Origin: Limnohabitans sp.
Lineage (GTDB): Bacteria; Pseudomonadota; Gammaproteobacteria; Burkholderiales; Burkholderiaceae_C
NCBI RefSeq assembly: GCF_017848645.1
Contig: NZ_JAFEIF010000068.1
Coordinates: 1 to 36,559, forward strand
Direction: 5' to 3'
DNA: 36,559 nt
Of the stretch, positions 24,622 to 33,684 are shown in pieces. Under the pieces are notes generated by a model, which saw only the letters and a program-made list of their open reading frames with translations, was not told where the DNA came from and did no database searches. Numbering within the stretch: position 1 is the first letter of the stretch; the number at the start of each line of letters is the position of its first letter. A program made the translations under genes and the position numbers.

Positions 24622-26217
24622 ATGTTGAAACCAATCCTTCGTTCCACGCGCCTGCTCGCGCTGGCCATCGGCATGTCTGCCACGCTGGTCTCCGTGAGTG
24701 CCGTGCAAGCCAACGAGCTCAAGTGGGCTGCGCAAAACGACATCCTGACGCTGGACCCGCACGCGCAAAACCACGCCACCACCAACAACATCGTGGGCCA
24801 TGCCTACGAACCCCTGGTGCGCTACGACCGCAACTACAAAGTTGAGCCTTCGCTGGCCACCAGTTGGCAGGTGGTCAACCCCACCACGGTGCGTTTCAAC
24901 CTGCGCAAGAACGTGAAGTTCCAGGACGGCTCGGCCTTCACCGCCGACGATGTGCTGTTCTCTTTTGACCGCATTCGCCAGCCACAAGGCACCATGCAAA
25001 TTTATGTGGCCGGTGTCAAAGCCATCAACAAGATCGACGACCACACCATCGACGTCGTGCTGGACAAACCCAACCCGACCTTGCTCAACAGCTTCACCAC
25101 CTTCTACATCATGAGCAAGGCCTGGGCGGTGAAGAACAAGTCCGAAAAAGTGCAGGACTACAAGGCCAAGGAAATCACCTTCGCCTCCACCAACGCCAAC
25201 GGCACCGGGCCCTATGTCATCAAGGAGTGGGTGGCCGATCAGCGCCTGGTCATGACGGCCAATAAAACCTGGTGGGACAAGTTGCCCGGCAACGTGACCG
25301 ATGTGATTTACACCCCCATCAAGTCCGACCCCACCCGCATCGCCGCTTTGTTGGCGGGTAACGTGGACATCGTGACCGACTTGCCCACACAAGACGTGGC
25401 CCGCCTGCGCTCCACACCCGCCTTGTCCGTGCTCGATGGCCCGGAAGTGCGCACCATTTTCATTGGCGTTGACCAAGGCTCCAACGAATTGAAATACGGC
25501 TCCAAAGGCCCCAACCCCTTCAAGGACGTGCGCGTGCGCAAAGCCCTGAACATGTCGATTGACCGGGTGGCCATCCAGCGCAGCATCATGCGCGGCCTGT
25601 CGGTGCCCGCGGCCATCATGGTCGCGCCTGGTGTCAATGGCCACACGGCCGAGTTGGACAAAGTTGCACCACCCGACCTGGACGGTGCCAAGAAACTGCT
25701 GGCCGACGCCGGTTACGCCAATGGCTTTGACTTCACCCTCGACTGCCCCAACAACCGCTACGTGAACGACGAAGAGGTGTGCCAAGCCGTGGTCAACATG
25801 TGGGCCAAAGTGGGCATCCGCGCCAAGCTCAATGCCACCAACTTCAGCAGCTTCATCAGCAAAATCCAAAACTTTGACTCCAGCGCTTACCTGCTGGGCT
25901 GGGGCGTGGCCACTTACGACGCGCAGTACTCCCTGCAGTCCCTGGTCATGACCCGCACCACGGGCTCGGATGGCAACTTCAACTTCCTGAAGATCAGCAA
26001 CGCCAAGGTGGACGCCCTGACCGAAGCCATGAAAACCGAAATGGACAAGACCAAGCGCGACAACATGCTCAAGGAAGCCTTGACCATCACCCGCGACGAA
26101 GCCCTGTATGTGCCACTGCACCACCAGATGCGCCCTTGGGCCATGAAGAAGAACGTGGGCATCGCGCACAACTCCAACGATGCGCCCAAGATGTACTACG
26201 CCACCGTCAGCAAGTGA
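24622..26217 (+). CDS. Periplasmic dipeptide/oligopeptide-type ABC substrate-binding protein
   Basis: Family 5 (DppA/OppA-like) binding proteins capture peptides, nickel, opines or heme for ABC import. The 531-residue protein has a signal peptide ending near VSAVQA (about residue 30). It then shows the family N-terminus LKWAAQNDILTLDPHAQN, the tract VKFQDGSAFTADDVLFSFDR and the C-terminal LGWGVATYDAQYSLQSL. AGGA stands 6 bases before the ATG at 24622, and a promoter-like sequence precedes it. No permease or ATPase genes follow, so it must use a transporter encoded elsewhere. The divergent dipeptidase-like gene suggests a peptide ligand, by inference. Confidence 0.92.
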   Translation: MLKPILRSTRLLALAIGMSATLVSVSAVQANELKWAAQNDILTLDPHAQNHATTNNIVGHAYEPLVRYDRNYKVEPSLATSWQVVNPTTVRFNLRKNVKFQDGSAFTADDVLFSFDRIRQPQGTMQIYVAGVKAINKIDDHTIDVVLDKPNPTLLNSFTTFYIMSKAWAVKNKSEKVQDYKAKEITFASTNANGTGPYVIKEWVADQRLVMTANKTWWDKLPGNVTDVIYTPIKSDPTRIAALLAGNVDIVTDLPTQDVARLRSTPALSVLDGPEVRTIFIGVDQGSNELKYGSKGPNPFKDVRVRKALNMSIDRVAIQRSIMRGLSVPAAIMVAPGVNGHTAELDKVAPPDLDGAKKLLADAGYANGFDFTLDCPNNRYVNDEEVCQAVVNMWAKVGIRAKLNATNFSSFISKIQNFDSSAYLLGWGVATYDAQYSLQSLVMTRTTGSDGNFNFLKISNAKVDALTEAMKTEMDKTKRDNMLKEALTITRDEALYVPLHHQMRPWAMKKNVGIAHNSNDAPKMYYATVSK

Positions 26218-26231
26218 TCTTGTGTTGACCC

Positions 26232-26261
26232 ACCCTGCCCCGCCCGCGCGGGGCAGGGTTT
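26232..26261 (+). terminator. GC-rich terminator after the peptide-binding protein gene
   Basis: A perfect 12-bp inverted repeat ACCCTGCCCCGC/GCGGGGCAGGGT (26232-26243 and 26248-26259) with a 4-base loop lies 14 bases after the stop. The following T-run is short (TTTC), but the stem is very stable. Confidence 0.7.
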
Positions 26262-26315
26262 CAAGCGCGAACGTGGCCATGCGCCCCACGGGGCTTGCAG
26301 CCACGCACAGCCACC

Positions 26316-27590
26316 ATGCCTTCGCCTTCTTCCCCCCAAGCTGACCCACCTCGCGCCCGCACGCCTTGGCTGGGCTTTGCCGTCGTCGGTTGTGGTGCCG
26401 CGATCGCGCCGCTCGACTTTGCGGTCAACATGGCTTTTCCTGCCATGACCGAAGCCTTTGCCTTGGCCACGGCCGACATCCGCTGGGTGGCGGTGTGCTA
26501 CGTCATCACCTACGGCAGCCTGATGCTGTTTTGTGGTGTGCTGGGCGACCGCCTGGGCCACTTGCGCGTGTTCCGCTGGGGCTTGGCGCTGTCGGCGTTG
26601 GGTTTGGCGGCCTGTGCGGCGGCAACGGCGTATGGCGGCTTGCTGGCCGGGCGGGTTTTACAAGGCGTCGGGGTGGCGCTGACTTTGTCCTGCGCGCCAG
26701 CCTTGGCCATGGGCTTGCTGGCTGCCGGGCAGCGCACGCAGGCGCTGTCGGTGTATGGCGCCATGTTCGCGGGGGCTGGTTTGCTGGCCCCTTTGCTCGG
26801 GGGGCTGAGCATGCTGCACTGGGGCTGGGCCGGGGTGTACGGTTTTCGGGTGCCGATTGTGTTGCTGGCCTGGCTGTGCACGCCTTGGCTGGCCCGTCGC
26901 CTGCGTGCGCAGACCTTGAGCGCTCCCGGTGATGCCAGCCAGGCGAGCAGCGTGCGTGGTGTGTGGGGCTTCATGCGGCGCGATGCCGATTTCGCCTGGA
27001 TCAACCTGGTCAATGTGGGCGTTCAGTTTTGCAGCTTCACCATTGCACTGAGCTTGCCTTATGCCTTGCCTGCTGCGGGCTGGGGCGGCACCGCCACGGG
27101 GGCCATGCTGGCCCTTTGGCTTTTGGGTGTGCTGGTGGGTTCGGGCGCAGCCCCTGCGCTGCTGCGCTGCATGAGCCTGCGCGCTGCCGACCATGGGGCG
27201 CAAGGGGTCATGGCCTTGGGGCTGGCCTGGATCGGCGCGGTGTCGATGGCGAAAGCCTGGCCCTTCATGGCCCTGGCTTTGTTGCTTCAGGGTGTGGGCT
27301 TGGGGGTGTTTCAGGTGGTCTACGCCGACCAGGTGGTGGCCCGCTTGCCGGACTCGTCGCGGGGCCTCTCGGGCAGCCTGACCCTGGTGACCCGCACCGT
27401 GGGCATCGTGGCCGCCGCCATGGTTTGGTTGTGGTTGATGCAATGGCTGCAAACCCAAGCCCTGGCGCAAGGGGCTTCGCCCCCTCAGGCCATTTGGGCG
27501 GGCACCATGGGCCTCACGCTGTGGGCATCCGGTGTGGCCTGGGTGTTGGTGGGGCTGAGTGTGTGGCGTCAGGGCAGGCGCGCTGGCTGA
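26316..27590 (+). CDS. MFS transporter (DHA2-like drug/proton antiporter family)
   Basis: The 424-residue protein is almost wholly hydrophobic, with about 12 membrane helices. LDFAVNMAFPAM in the first helix resembles the DHA2 signature LDxTIVNVALP. The loop motif A is GVLGDRLGHLRVFRWG, and the antiporter-type motif C is seen as GAMFAGAGLLAPLLGG. It is shorter than typical 14-helix DHA2 members (about 500 residues). The ATG at 26316 gives a short cytoplasmic Pro/Ser-rich start; an in-frame ATG lies 21 bases upstream. An efflux role for small molecules is likely; the substrate is unknown. It converges on glk, 27 bases away. Confidence 0.85.
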   Translation: MPSPSSPQADPPRARTPWLGFAVVGCGAAIAPLDFAVNMAFPAMTEAFALATADIRWVAVCYVITYGSLMLFCGVLGDRLGHLRVFRWGLALSALGLAACAAATAYGGLLAGRVLQGVGVALTLSCAPALAMGLLAAGQRTQALSVYGAMFAGAGLLAPLLGGLSMLHWGWAGVYGFRVPIVLLAWLCTPWLARRLRAQTLSAPGDASQASSVRGVWGFMRRDADFAWINLVNVGVQFCSFTIALSLPYALPAAGWGGTATGAMLALWLLGVLVGSGAAPALLRCMSLRAADHGAQGVMALGLAWIGAVSMAKAWPFMALALLLQGVGLGVFQVVYADQVVARLPDSSRGLSGSLTLVTRTVGIVAAAMVWLWLMQWLQTQALAQGASPPQAIWAGTMGLTLWASGVAWVLVGLSVWRQGRRAG

Positions 27591-27617
27591 GCCAGTGTCC
27601 AGCCTGGCAGGCGGTGA

Positions 27618-28613
27618 TCAGCGCCTGACCGTTTGCACACCGAGCGCCATGGCGCAGCCAATCAGGGCTGGTTGCTCGGCGCGGATCACATAGGTCGGGA
27701 TGCGTTGCATGTAGCTGGCAAAGCGGCCTTTGGCCTCGAACGCGGCCCGAAAACCCGAGCGCGCGAAGTAGTCACCCAAGCGGCCAATCACACCGCCCCC
27801 GATGTAGACGCCGCCGCGTGCCCCCAGCGTCAAGGCCAGGTTGGCGGCGGTATGGCCCAGCAGGCGGCACATGCGCTCGAGCGCTTCTTCGCAGGCCACA
27901 TCTGTTGCGGCCAAGCCGCGTTCGCTCACCTGCGCGGCGACCAGGGCTTCGGGCTCGGTGCCGTTGAGTTGGCAAATGGCGCGGTACAAATTCTCCAGAC
28001 CCATGCCCGAGATGACCCGCTCGGCCGAGACATGGGGGTAGGTTTGCCACAGCACGCGCAGGATGTCGGCCTCGCGCTCGCAGCTGGGGGCCAGGCTCAC
28101 ATGCCCGCCTTCGCCCGCAATGGGCACCCACTCGCCGCTGCGAGAGCGCACCAAAGATGACACGCCCAGGCCTGTGCCCGGCCCGATCAGACCTTTGGGT
28201 GCACCATGCACCGGCTCGCCCGAGCCGATTTGTTCCAGATCGCGGCCATTCAAAGCGGGTGCCGCCATGGCCATGGCTTCCCAGTCGTTGAGCATGAGCA
28301 AGTGGTCCAGACCCAGCGCCTGGCGCGTGGCCTCGATGGAAAACTGCCAATGGTTGTTGGTCATCTTCAGCACATCGCCATCGATCGGGTTGGCGATCGC
28401 AATGCAGGCTTGCGCCACCGATGGCTGCCCCACTTGCTGCAGATAGGCTTGTGCGGCGGCGGCCAGGTCGGGGTATTGGCTGGTGGGCAGCGTCACTTCG
28501 TGTGTGATGGGCTGCTGGTCGCCCTGCACCAAGGCAAAGCGGGCGTTGGTGCCGCCAATGTCGCCCAGCAGGTGGGTTGTTTCAGAGGGGGTTTGGATAT
28601 CCAGGGTGTTCAT
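27618..28613 (-). CDS. glk: Glk, glucokinase
   Basis: Glucokinase phosphorylates cytoplasmic glucose with ATP to glucose 6-phosphate, which feeds the Entner-Doudoroff or other routes. The 331-residue protein is the proteobacterial Glk type. It has the phosphate motif LLGDIGGTNARFAL near the N-terminus, the catalytic aspartate in MLNDWEAMA, GPGTGLGVSSLV, and the glucose-binding GEGGHVSLAP. The glycine-rich adenosine motif is GGVYIGGGV. The ATG at 28613 is preferred; a TTG three codons earlier is possible. It lies 81 bases downstream of the histidine kinase gene on the same strand and probably belongs to the same operon, opposite the sugar ABC operon. Confidence 0.95.
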   Translation of the reverse strand: MNTLDIQTPSETTHLLGDIGGTNARFALVQGDQQPITHEVTLPTSQYPDLAAAAQAYLQQVGQPSVAQACIAIANPIDGDVLKMTNNHWQFSIEATRQALGLDHLLMLNDWEAMAMAAPALNGRDLEQIGSGEPVHGAPKGLIGPGTGLGVSSLVRSRSGEWVPIAGEGGHVSLAPSCEREADILRVLWQTYPHVSAERVISGMGLENLYRAICQLNGTEPEALVAAQVSERGLAATDVACEEALERMCRLLGHTAANLALTLGARGGVYIGGGVIGRLGDYFARSGFRAAFEAKGRFASYMQRIPTYVIRAEQPALIGCAMALGVQTVRR

Positions 28614-28694
28614 GGCGTTCAAGTGAGTAGGCTTTGAGCATATCCGCGCAAGGCGGGCTTTCGGCCTGCATGGGAGGTCAATGGGTTCAGATTT

Positions 28695-30236
28695 TTAAGG
28701 GTGATGCTGGGGCTTCTGTGGTTGGACCATCGGCAACTCGATGCGCACCCCCAGGCCCTGCGGCTGAGCGTCGAACAGCGTGACCCGCCCTGCGTGGCGC
28801 TCCACGATTTCTTTCACAATGGCCAGCCCCAACCCGCAGCCCTCTCCCGTATCCGTGGCGCGCACAAAGCGCTCGAAGACGCGATCGTGGTCTTCGGGCG
28901 CGATGCCAGGCCCGTTGTCGACCACTTCGAGTTGGGTGGTTGAGGGGGAAAGGGGCGATGGCCGTACGAGCACCGTGACCTGGCTGCCCGGGCCCGCATA
29001 GTGCAGTGCGTTGTCAATCAAATTGCTCAGGGCTTCGCGCATCAGCAACTCGTTGGCCTCTATCCAAACAGGGCTGTCGGCAGGCGGTGTGGTGTCATCG
29101 TCTGCGTCTTGATCCATGCCCAGGTCGATGTTCAGGCGCAGGGCCCGGGGCACCCACTCGGCGGTGACCGACTGCGCCATGCGCTGCAGGTCAAACTGTT
29201 GGCGGTCTTGCGCCATGACAGATTCGGGCTCGGCTCTCGCCAGGGTGAGCAGCTGGTTGACCAAGTGTGCGCTGCGTGTGGCGCTGTCGTGCACGCGCTG
29301 CAGCCTGGCGCGAAGTTCAGGGTCGGTGGCCGATTGCAGGGCGATTTCTGTTTGACTTTTCAGGCCTGCCAAGGGGGTGCGAAGTTGGTGCGCGGCATCG
29401 CCGATGAAGCGTTTTTGTGTGGCCACGGTGTTTTGCACGGCCGCCAACAAGGTGTTGATGGCCGTGGCCAACGACCACAACTCTCGCGGTGCCGAAGCCA
29501 GTTGCAAAGGGGCCAGGTCCGTGGGGGCGCGCCCTTCGACTTGTTGGCGAAGACGGACCAGCGGTGACAAGCCCGCGCGAATGCCCAGCCACACGATCAG
29601 CGTCATGAGCAGCACCAGACTGGACATGGGCAGCAGCATGTCGACCAGAATGCGCCGGGCCAACTCTTCTCGGTTGGCGCTGCTGCGAGCTACTTGTACC
29701 AGCATGGTTTGCGGGGCGGCCTGGCCATCGCCAAAGCTCAGGTAAAGCGCGACCACACGCAGGGCTTGCCCTTCGGGCAAAGTTTGCAAGTGGGTGTTGT
29801 TGGGGGGCATGGTGCCATCGTAAAAGTAGGGCGTATCCAGCAGGTGCGTGGTGGGCGCTTGCTGTGGAGCCGTGGCGCGTGGCGGGATTTGCACAGGCGG
29901 CGGTGGCAGTGCTTGGTTGCCCAAAATGAACTGACCCGGTGGTGAGCTGACCGTGTACAGCAGCCGATCCTGGGGGTCGGCCTCCAGGATGTCTTGCGCT
30001 GCTTTGGGGAAGTCGATCAACAAACCATTGCCTATGGGCTTGAGTTGCCTGGCCAATGAGCGACTGGCTTGCAGCAAGCTGGCGTCAATGGCCTGATTGG
30101 CGTAACCCGCGGCAAATCTGTAAGTGACCACGCCGCCAGCCATCCACAACACCAACTGCGGCAGCAGCAGCCACATGAGAAGTTGGCGTGCAAGCGACAC
30201 CCCAGCTTGGCCTGTGGGCGCGCGCGTGATGGTCAT
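28695..30236 (-). CDS. Sensor histidine kinase (TctE/GtrS-like) of the sugar locus
   Basis: The 513-residue inner-membrane kinase has a first membrane helix (about 19-38), a periplasmic sensor region (about 40-196), a second helix (about 197-219), a linker, the phospho-acceptor H283 in GDAAHQLRTPL, and an ATPase domain with N box NLIDNALHYA, G1 DNGPGIAPED and G2 GCGLGLAIV. The periplasmic domain resembles the sensor type found in TctE-like kinases. It carries an unusual proline-rich stretch at about 108-128 (ALPPPPVQIPP). It starts 25 bases after the response regulator gene. The position beside a sugar ABC operon and glk recalls Pseudomonas GtrS, but the ligand is inferred. Confidence 0.92.
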   Translation of the reverse strand: MTITRAPTGQAGVSLARQLLMWLLLPQLVLWMAGGVVTYRFAAGYANQAIDASLLQASRSLARQLKPIGNGLLIDFPKAAQDILEADPQDRLLYTVSSPPGQFILGNQALPPPPVQIPPRATAPQQAPTTHLLDTPYFYDGTMPPNNTHLQTLPEGQALRVVALYLSFGDGQAAPQTMLVQVARSSANREELARRILVDMLLPMSSLVLLMTLIVWLGIRAGLSPLVRLRQQVEGRAPTDLAPLQLASAPRELWSLATAINTLLAAVQNTVATQKRFIGDAAHQLRTPLAGLKSQTEIALQSATDPELRARLQRVHDSATRSAHLVNQLLTLARAEPESVMAQDRQQFDLQRMAQSVTAEWVPRALRLNIDLGMDQDADDDTTPPADSPVWIEANELLMREALSNLIDNALHYAGPGSQVTVLVRPSPLSPSTTQLEVVDNGPGIAPEDHDRVFERFVRATDTGEGCGLGLAIVKEIVERHAGRVTLFDAQPQGLGVRIELPMVQPQKPQHHP

Positions 30237-30261
30237 GGCAATGAGGTCAAAACAGACGGTT

Positions 30262-30930
30262 TCAGGCTTCTGCCTCAAGCAAATAGCCCAGCCCACGTAC
30301 GGTTCGGATGACCAGACGTGCGCCTTCCAGTTTGCGGCGCAACCGATGGATGTAGACCTCGATCGAGTTGCCGCCACCCGTTTCGCCACCTTCGTCAGAC
30401 CATGCTTGGTGAATTTGCTCCTTGGTCACCACTTTGTCGCGTTGTTGGACCAGCAGTTCCAAAAGGGTCCATTCGCGACCGCTGAGCTCCAGAGGCTCGC
30501 CTGCCAAAAGGGCACGCCGTGTGGCCTTGTCCAGTGTCAAGCCGCCTGCCAATGTGGGTGTGTTGGCCGGTTGGCTGCGCCGCAGCAGGGCATGCAGCCT
30601 GGCCAGCAATTCGGGAAAGTCAAAGGGCTTGGTCACGTAATCGTCGGCACCGGCTTGCAAGCCCGCTACCCGGTCGTCCAGCGCATCGCGGGCCGTCAGC
30701 AAGAGCACAGGCAATGCAGTTTGGGTTTGGCGCAGCTGTTGCAGAACGGCCAGGCCATCGCGCATGGGCAAGCCGATGTCCAGTACGGCAATGTCGAAAT
30801 GCTGCTTTTGTAGCAAATAGTCGGCCACGGCCCCGTTGGGGGCGTGTTCCACGTCAAAACCAGCGCTGCCCAACTGGGTTTGCAGGGCATCGGCCAGCAT
30901 GGCATCGTCTTCGGCAAGCAGCAATTTCAT
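30262..30930 (-). CDS. OmpR-family response regulator (TctD/GltR-like)
   Basis: The 222-residue regulator has a receiver domain (1-115) with acidic pair E7-D8-D9 in LLAEDDA, phospho-acceptor D51 in VLDIGLPMRDG, and the conserved lysine in VTKPFD. A winged-helix DNA-binding domain follows (about 128-220) with the family end IHRLRRKLEG, RTVRGLGYLL. It is the first gene of the regulator-kinase(-glk) unit and is divergent from the sugar ABC operon. The shared control region between them is the obvious target. The name GltR would rest on context only, so I leave the symbol empty. Confidence 0.94.
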   Translation of the reverse strand: MKLLLAEDDAMLADALQTQLGSAGFDVEHAPNGAVADYLLQKQHFDIAVLDIGLPMRDGLAVLQQLRQTQTALPVLLLTARDALDDRVAGLQAGADDYVTKPFDFPELLARLHALLRRSQPANTPTLAGGLTLDKATRRALLAGEPLELSGREWTLLELLVQQRDKVVTKEQIHQAWSDEGGETGGGNSIEVYIHRLRRKLEGARLVIRTVRGLGYLLEAEA

Positions 30931-31112
30931 CCCCGAAGCTTAATGGATTGTTGATACAACTGGTGATAACAACCCACATCAGGCCTCAGGGTTTAACCTA
31001 ATGTTAATAAATTAACAAAATATTAATATTCAGCCGTCGAGGTCTTGGCAGTCCGATCCGCCACCTCGCACATCAACACAGGGCCATGTTTGGCCACAAA
31101 AGGGAGACACTC
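30931..31112. promoter_or_regulatory. Divergent AT-rich control region of the sugar-uptake locus
   Basis: This 182-base gap holds promoters for both directions. It has two similar blocks in tandem, TTGATACAAC and GTGATAACAAC (about 30950-30972), as OmpR-type regulators often bind. It also has a palindrome GTTAAT-AA-ATTAAC at 31003-31016 and a perfect palindrome AATATTAATATT at 31019-31030. A weak promoter TTAATA-N17-TATTCA can be placed at 31004-31032 for the rightward operon, leaving a leader of about 75 bases. GGGAG stands 6 bases before the ATG at 31113. Confidence 0.5.
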
Positions 31113-32366
31113 ATGAAAACTTTAAAAACATTCCAACGTTCGATCTTGGTCACAGCCGCTGTGCTGGCCGTGGCAGCGCATGCCGGTGAAGTTGAGGTGC
31201 TGCACTACTGGACCAGCGGAGGCGAAGCCAAATCGGCCGCTGCCCTCAAGGCCACGTTGCAAGGCAAAGGCCACAGCTGGAAGGACTTTGCCGTGGCAGG
31301 CGGCGGCGGTGACAACGCCATGACGGTGCTCAAGTCGCGCGTGGTCTCGGGCAACGCCCCGGCTGCTGCGCAGATCAAAGGCCCTGCGCTGCAAGAGTGG
31401 GCGGCTGAAGGCGTGTTGGCCAACATCGACGATGTGGCCAAGGGAGAAAAGTGGGACAGCCTGCTGCCGCCCGTGGTGGCCAACGTCATGAAATACAAGG
31501 GCAACTACATCGCCGCCCCTGTGAACGTGCACCGCGTCAACTGGCTGTGGACCAGCAACGCGGCCTTCAAAAAGGCCGGTGCCAAAGTGCCCACCAACTG
31601 GGACGAGTTTTTTGTGGCGGCTGAAGCTTTGAAGAAAGCCGGCATCATTCCCGTGGCGCACGGCGGCCAAAACTGGCAAGACTTCACCACTTTTGAAAGC
31701 GTGGCTTTGGGCGTGGGCGGTGCTGACTTCTACAAAAAAGCCCTGGTGCAACTGGACCCCGCCACATTGACCGGTGCCACCATGACCAAGGTGCTCGACA
31801 CATTCAAAAAGGTCAAGACCTACACCGACAAAAACGCCCCGGGCCGCGACTGGAATCTGGCCACCGCCATGGTCATCAAGGGCGAAGCGGGCATGCAGCT
31901 GATGGGTGACTGGGCCAAGGGCGAGTTTGTGGCCGCTGGCAAAAAGCCTGGTGCCGACTTCACTTGCACCGCAGCCCCTGGCACTGCCAAGTCCTTCACT
32001 TTCAACGTGGACTCGTTTGCCATGTTCAAGCTGAAAAACGAAGCCAACGCCAATGCCCAAAAAGACCTGGCCTCAGCCATCATGTCCACCGAGTTTCAGG
32101 AAATCTTCAACCTGAACAAGGGCTCCATCCCAGTACGCCTGAACATGAACCTGGCCAAGTTTGACGACTGCGCCAAGCTCAGCTCCAACGACTTCGTGTC
32201 CACAGCCAAAAGCGGTGGCCTGGTGCCCTCAGTGGCGCACGGCATGGCCATCGGCTCGGCCACTTCAGGCGCGATCCAGGACGCGGTCAGCCAGTTTTGG
32301 AACGACGACAAGATGAGCAGCAAAGACGCTCAAGCCAAGATCGCTTCGGCCGCCAAGGTCAAGTAA
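31113..32366 (+). CDS. Sugar ABC transporter substrate-binding protein (glucose/mannose type)
   Basis: This periplasmic protein binds a sugar and delivers it to the permease pair downstream. The 417-residue protein has a signal peptide ending AAHA (about residue 24) followed by EVEVLHYWTSGGEAKSAAAL, the start typical of the glucose/mannose-binding group (Pseudomonas GltB/GtsA) in the family 1 binding proteins. Later landmarks are APVNVHRVNWLW, PTNWDEF, GGQNWQD and MQLMGDWAKGEF. The ATG at 31113 has GGGAG 6 bases upstream. It is the first gene of a five-gene rightward operon. Glucose is the best guess because glk lies nearby. Confidence 0.9.
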   Translation: MKTLKTFQRSILVTAAVLAVAAHAGEVEVLHYWTSGGEAKSAAALKATLQGKGHSWKDFAVAGGGGDNAMTVLKSRVVSGNAPAAAQIKGPALQEWAAEGVLANIDDVAKGEKWDSLLPPVVANVMKYKGNYIAAPVNVHRVNWLWTSNAAFKKAGAKVPTNWDEFFVAAEALKKAGIIPVAHGGQNWQDFTTFESVALGVGGADFYKKALVQLDPATLTGATMTKVLDTFKKVKTYTDKNAPGRDWNLATAMVIKGEAGMQLMGDWAKGEFVAAGKKPGADFTCTAAPGTAKSFTFNVDSFAMFKLKNEANANAQKDLASAIMSTEFQEIFNLNKGSIPVRLNMNLAKFDDCAKLSSNDFVSTAKSGGLVPSVAHGMAIGSATSGAIQDAVSQFWNDDKMSSKDAQAKIASAAKVK

Positions 32367-32403
32367 TTGCACCCCTCAAAAAAACGAAACAGAGAGAAAC
32401 TCC

Positions 32404-33579
32404 ATGAAAAAAATCATCTTGAGCGCCATTGCTGTGGCGTGCATTGCACAAGTCCAAGCTGCCGACGGCTTTGAGTTCTCGGGCTATTCGCGTGGCGGTG
32501 CTGTCCTGAGCTACGACAAAGACAACAACGTCAAAGGGGGCCTGAGCCTGGGCGGTGACTTGCAAAAATTCCGTTTGGGCAATGAGGGCGACTACGGCAT
32601 CGAAATTGACCTGATCAAAAACTTTGATGTCAACGGCATCAAATACAAAGTGCACTACATGCCCTCCAAATGGAAAGACGGAGAGTTGAGCACCAACCAA
32701 GCCTTTGTGGAAATGTCCGGTTTGTCCTTTGCGCCGGAAGCCAAATTTTGGGCTGGCCAGCGTCGCCTGCGAATCCAGGATGTTCACATCGTCGACAAGT
32801 TTTTGATGGACTATGGTGACACCCAAGGTGCTGGCGTGACCGGCGTTAATTTGGGGGCGGCCAAGTTGGGTGTGGGTGTTTTCACGGGCGATACCTTTGA
32901 CAAACAAATGGCCAAGGGCACATCAGCCAGAAAACTGAACGTCGATTTGTCGGACATCCAAGTGAACAAAGACGGAAAACTGCGTGTGTTGCTCACACAA
33001 GTCTTGACAGAGGGCTTGGCGGGCGGCAACTCCGGCAGTGCGTTGGCGGTGTCGCACACCCAATCGAACTTGGGCATGGCGGGAATGACCAATACGCTGT
33101 TCCTGCAAACATCAAAGGGTCACGCTGAAGTTGGCGGAAAATTCCAGGACCTCGGTGGTGTCGGCAAAAAAGTCACACGCATTGCAAACACCATCAACTG
33201 GCAGTCCGGTCCATTGGGTGGCCAAGCGGTGATCGGCGTGCAAACCAATCAGGATGAAGGCTCGTCTGTCAAACGCACCGACAGCAGCTTGGGCGGCCGC
33301 ATTTCATATGCGCTGAATCAAAACTTCAAGTTCTTGGCAGAGGCCGGTGCGACCAGCAGCACCTTCAGCGACAACAGCCCCAAACAAACTTTGAACAAGA
33401 TCACGATTGCCCCCACCTTGGCCGTGGGTGGTGATTTCTGGTCTCGCCCCGAGTTGCGTTTTTATGTGACCCGTGCCAGCTGGAACAAAGCGGCGGCAAC
33501 GGCCAACAGTGCAACGTTCGGGATGAACGGCAAGACCTCGCAAACGCTGGCCGGCGTTCAATACGAAATCTGGTGGTAA
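32404..33579 (+). CDS. LamB/maltoporin-type outer-membrane sugar porin
   Basis: Maltoporins are trimeric 18-strand barrels that let sugars and maltodextrins pass the outer membrane. The 391-residue protein has a 20-residue signal peptide (ending QVQA), then FEFSGYSRGGAVLS, LGNEGDYGIEIDL, WAGQRRLRIQDVHIVDKF, and near the end RPELRFYVTRASWNKAA. These match LamB landmarks. The last residue is the aromatic W expected for BAM-dependent assembly. The gene starts 37 bases after the binding-protein gene and lies before the permeases. It is somewhat shorter than E. coli LamB (about 420 mature residues), so loops differ. Substrate range may include glucose and maltodextrins. Confidence 0.9.
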   Translation: MKKIILSAIAVACIAQVQAADGFEFSGYSRGGAVLSYDKDNNVKGGLSLGGDLQKFRLGNEGDYGIEIDLIKNFDVNGIKYKVHYMPSKWKDGELSTNQAFVEMSGLSFAPEAKFWAGQRRLRIQDVHIVDKFLMDYGDTQGAGVTGVNLGAAKLGVGVFTGDTFDKQMAKGTSARKLNVDLSDIQVNKDGKLRVLLTQVLTEGLAGGNSGSALAVSHTQSNLGMAGMTNTLFLQTSKGHAEVGGKFQDLGGVGKKVTRIANTINWQSGPLGGQAVIGVQTNQDEGSSVKRTDSSLGGRISYALNQNFKFLAEAGATSSTFSDNSPKQTLNKITIAPTLAVGGDFWSRPELRFYVTRASWNKAAATANSATFGMNGKTSQTLAGVQYEIWW

Positions 33580-33684
33580 TTCAAACACCGGATCGGGTGC
33601 TCTAAACGGTTGAGCACTGTGTCACGCGGTAGCGGCGTTCGCCTGCTTCCGCGTTTTTGAATTGGATTGACGAAGAGTCACCGC

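Noticed and set aside
24556..26349. A 597-codon minus-strand frame opposite the peptide-binding protein
   Set aside because: Antisense shadow; the plus-strand gene has signal peptide, promoter, ribosome site and family motifs.
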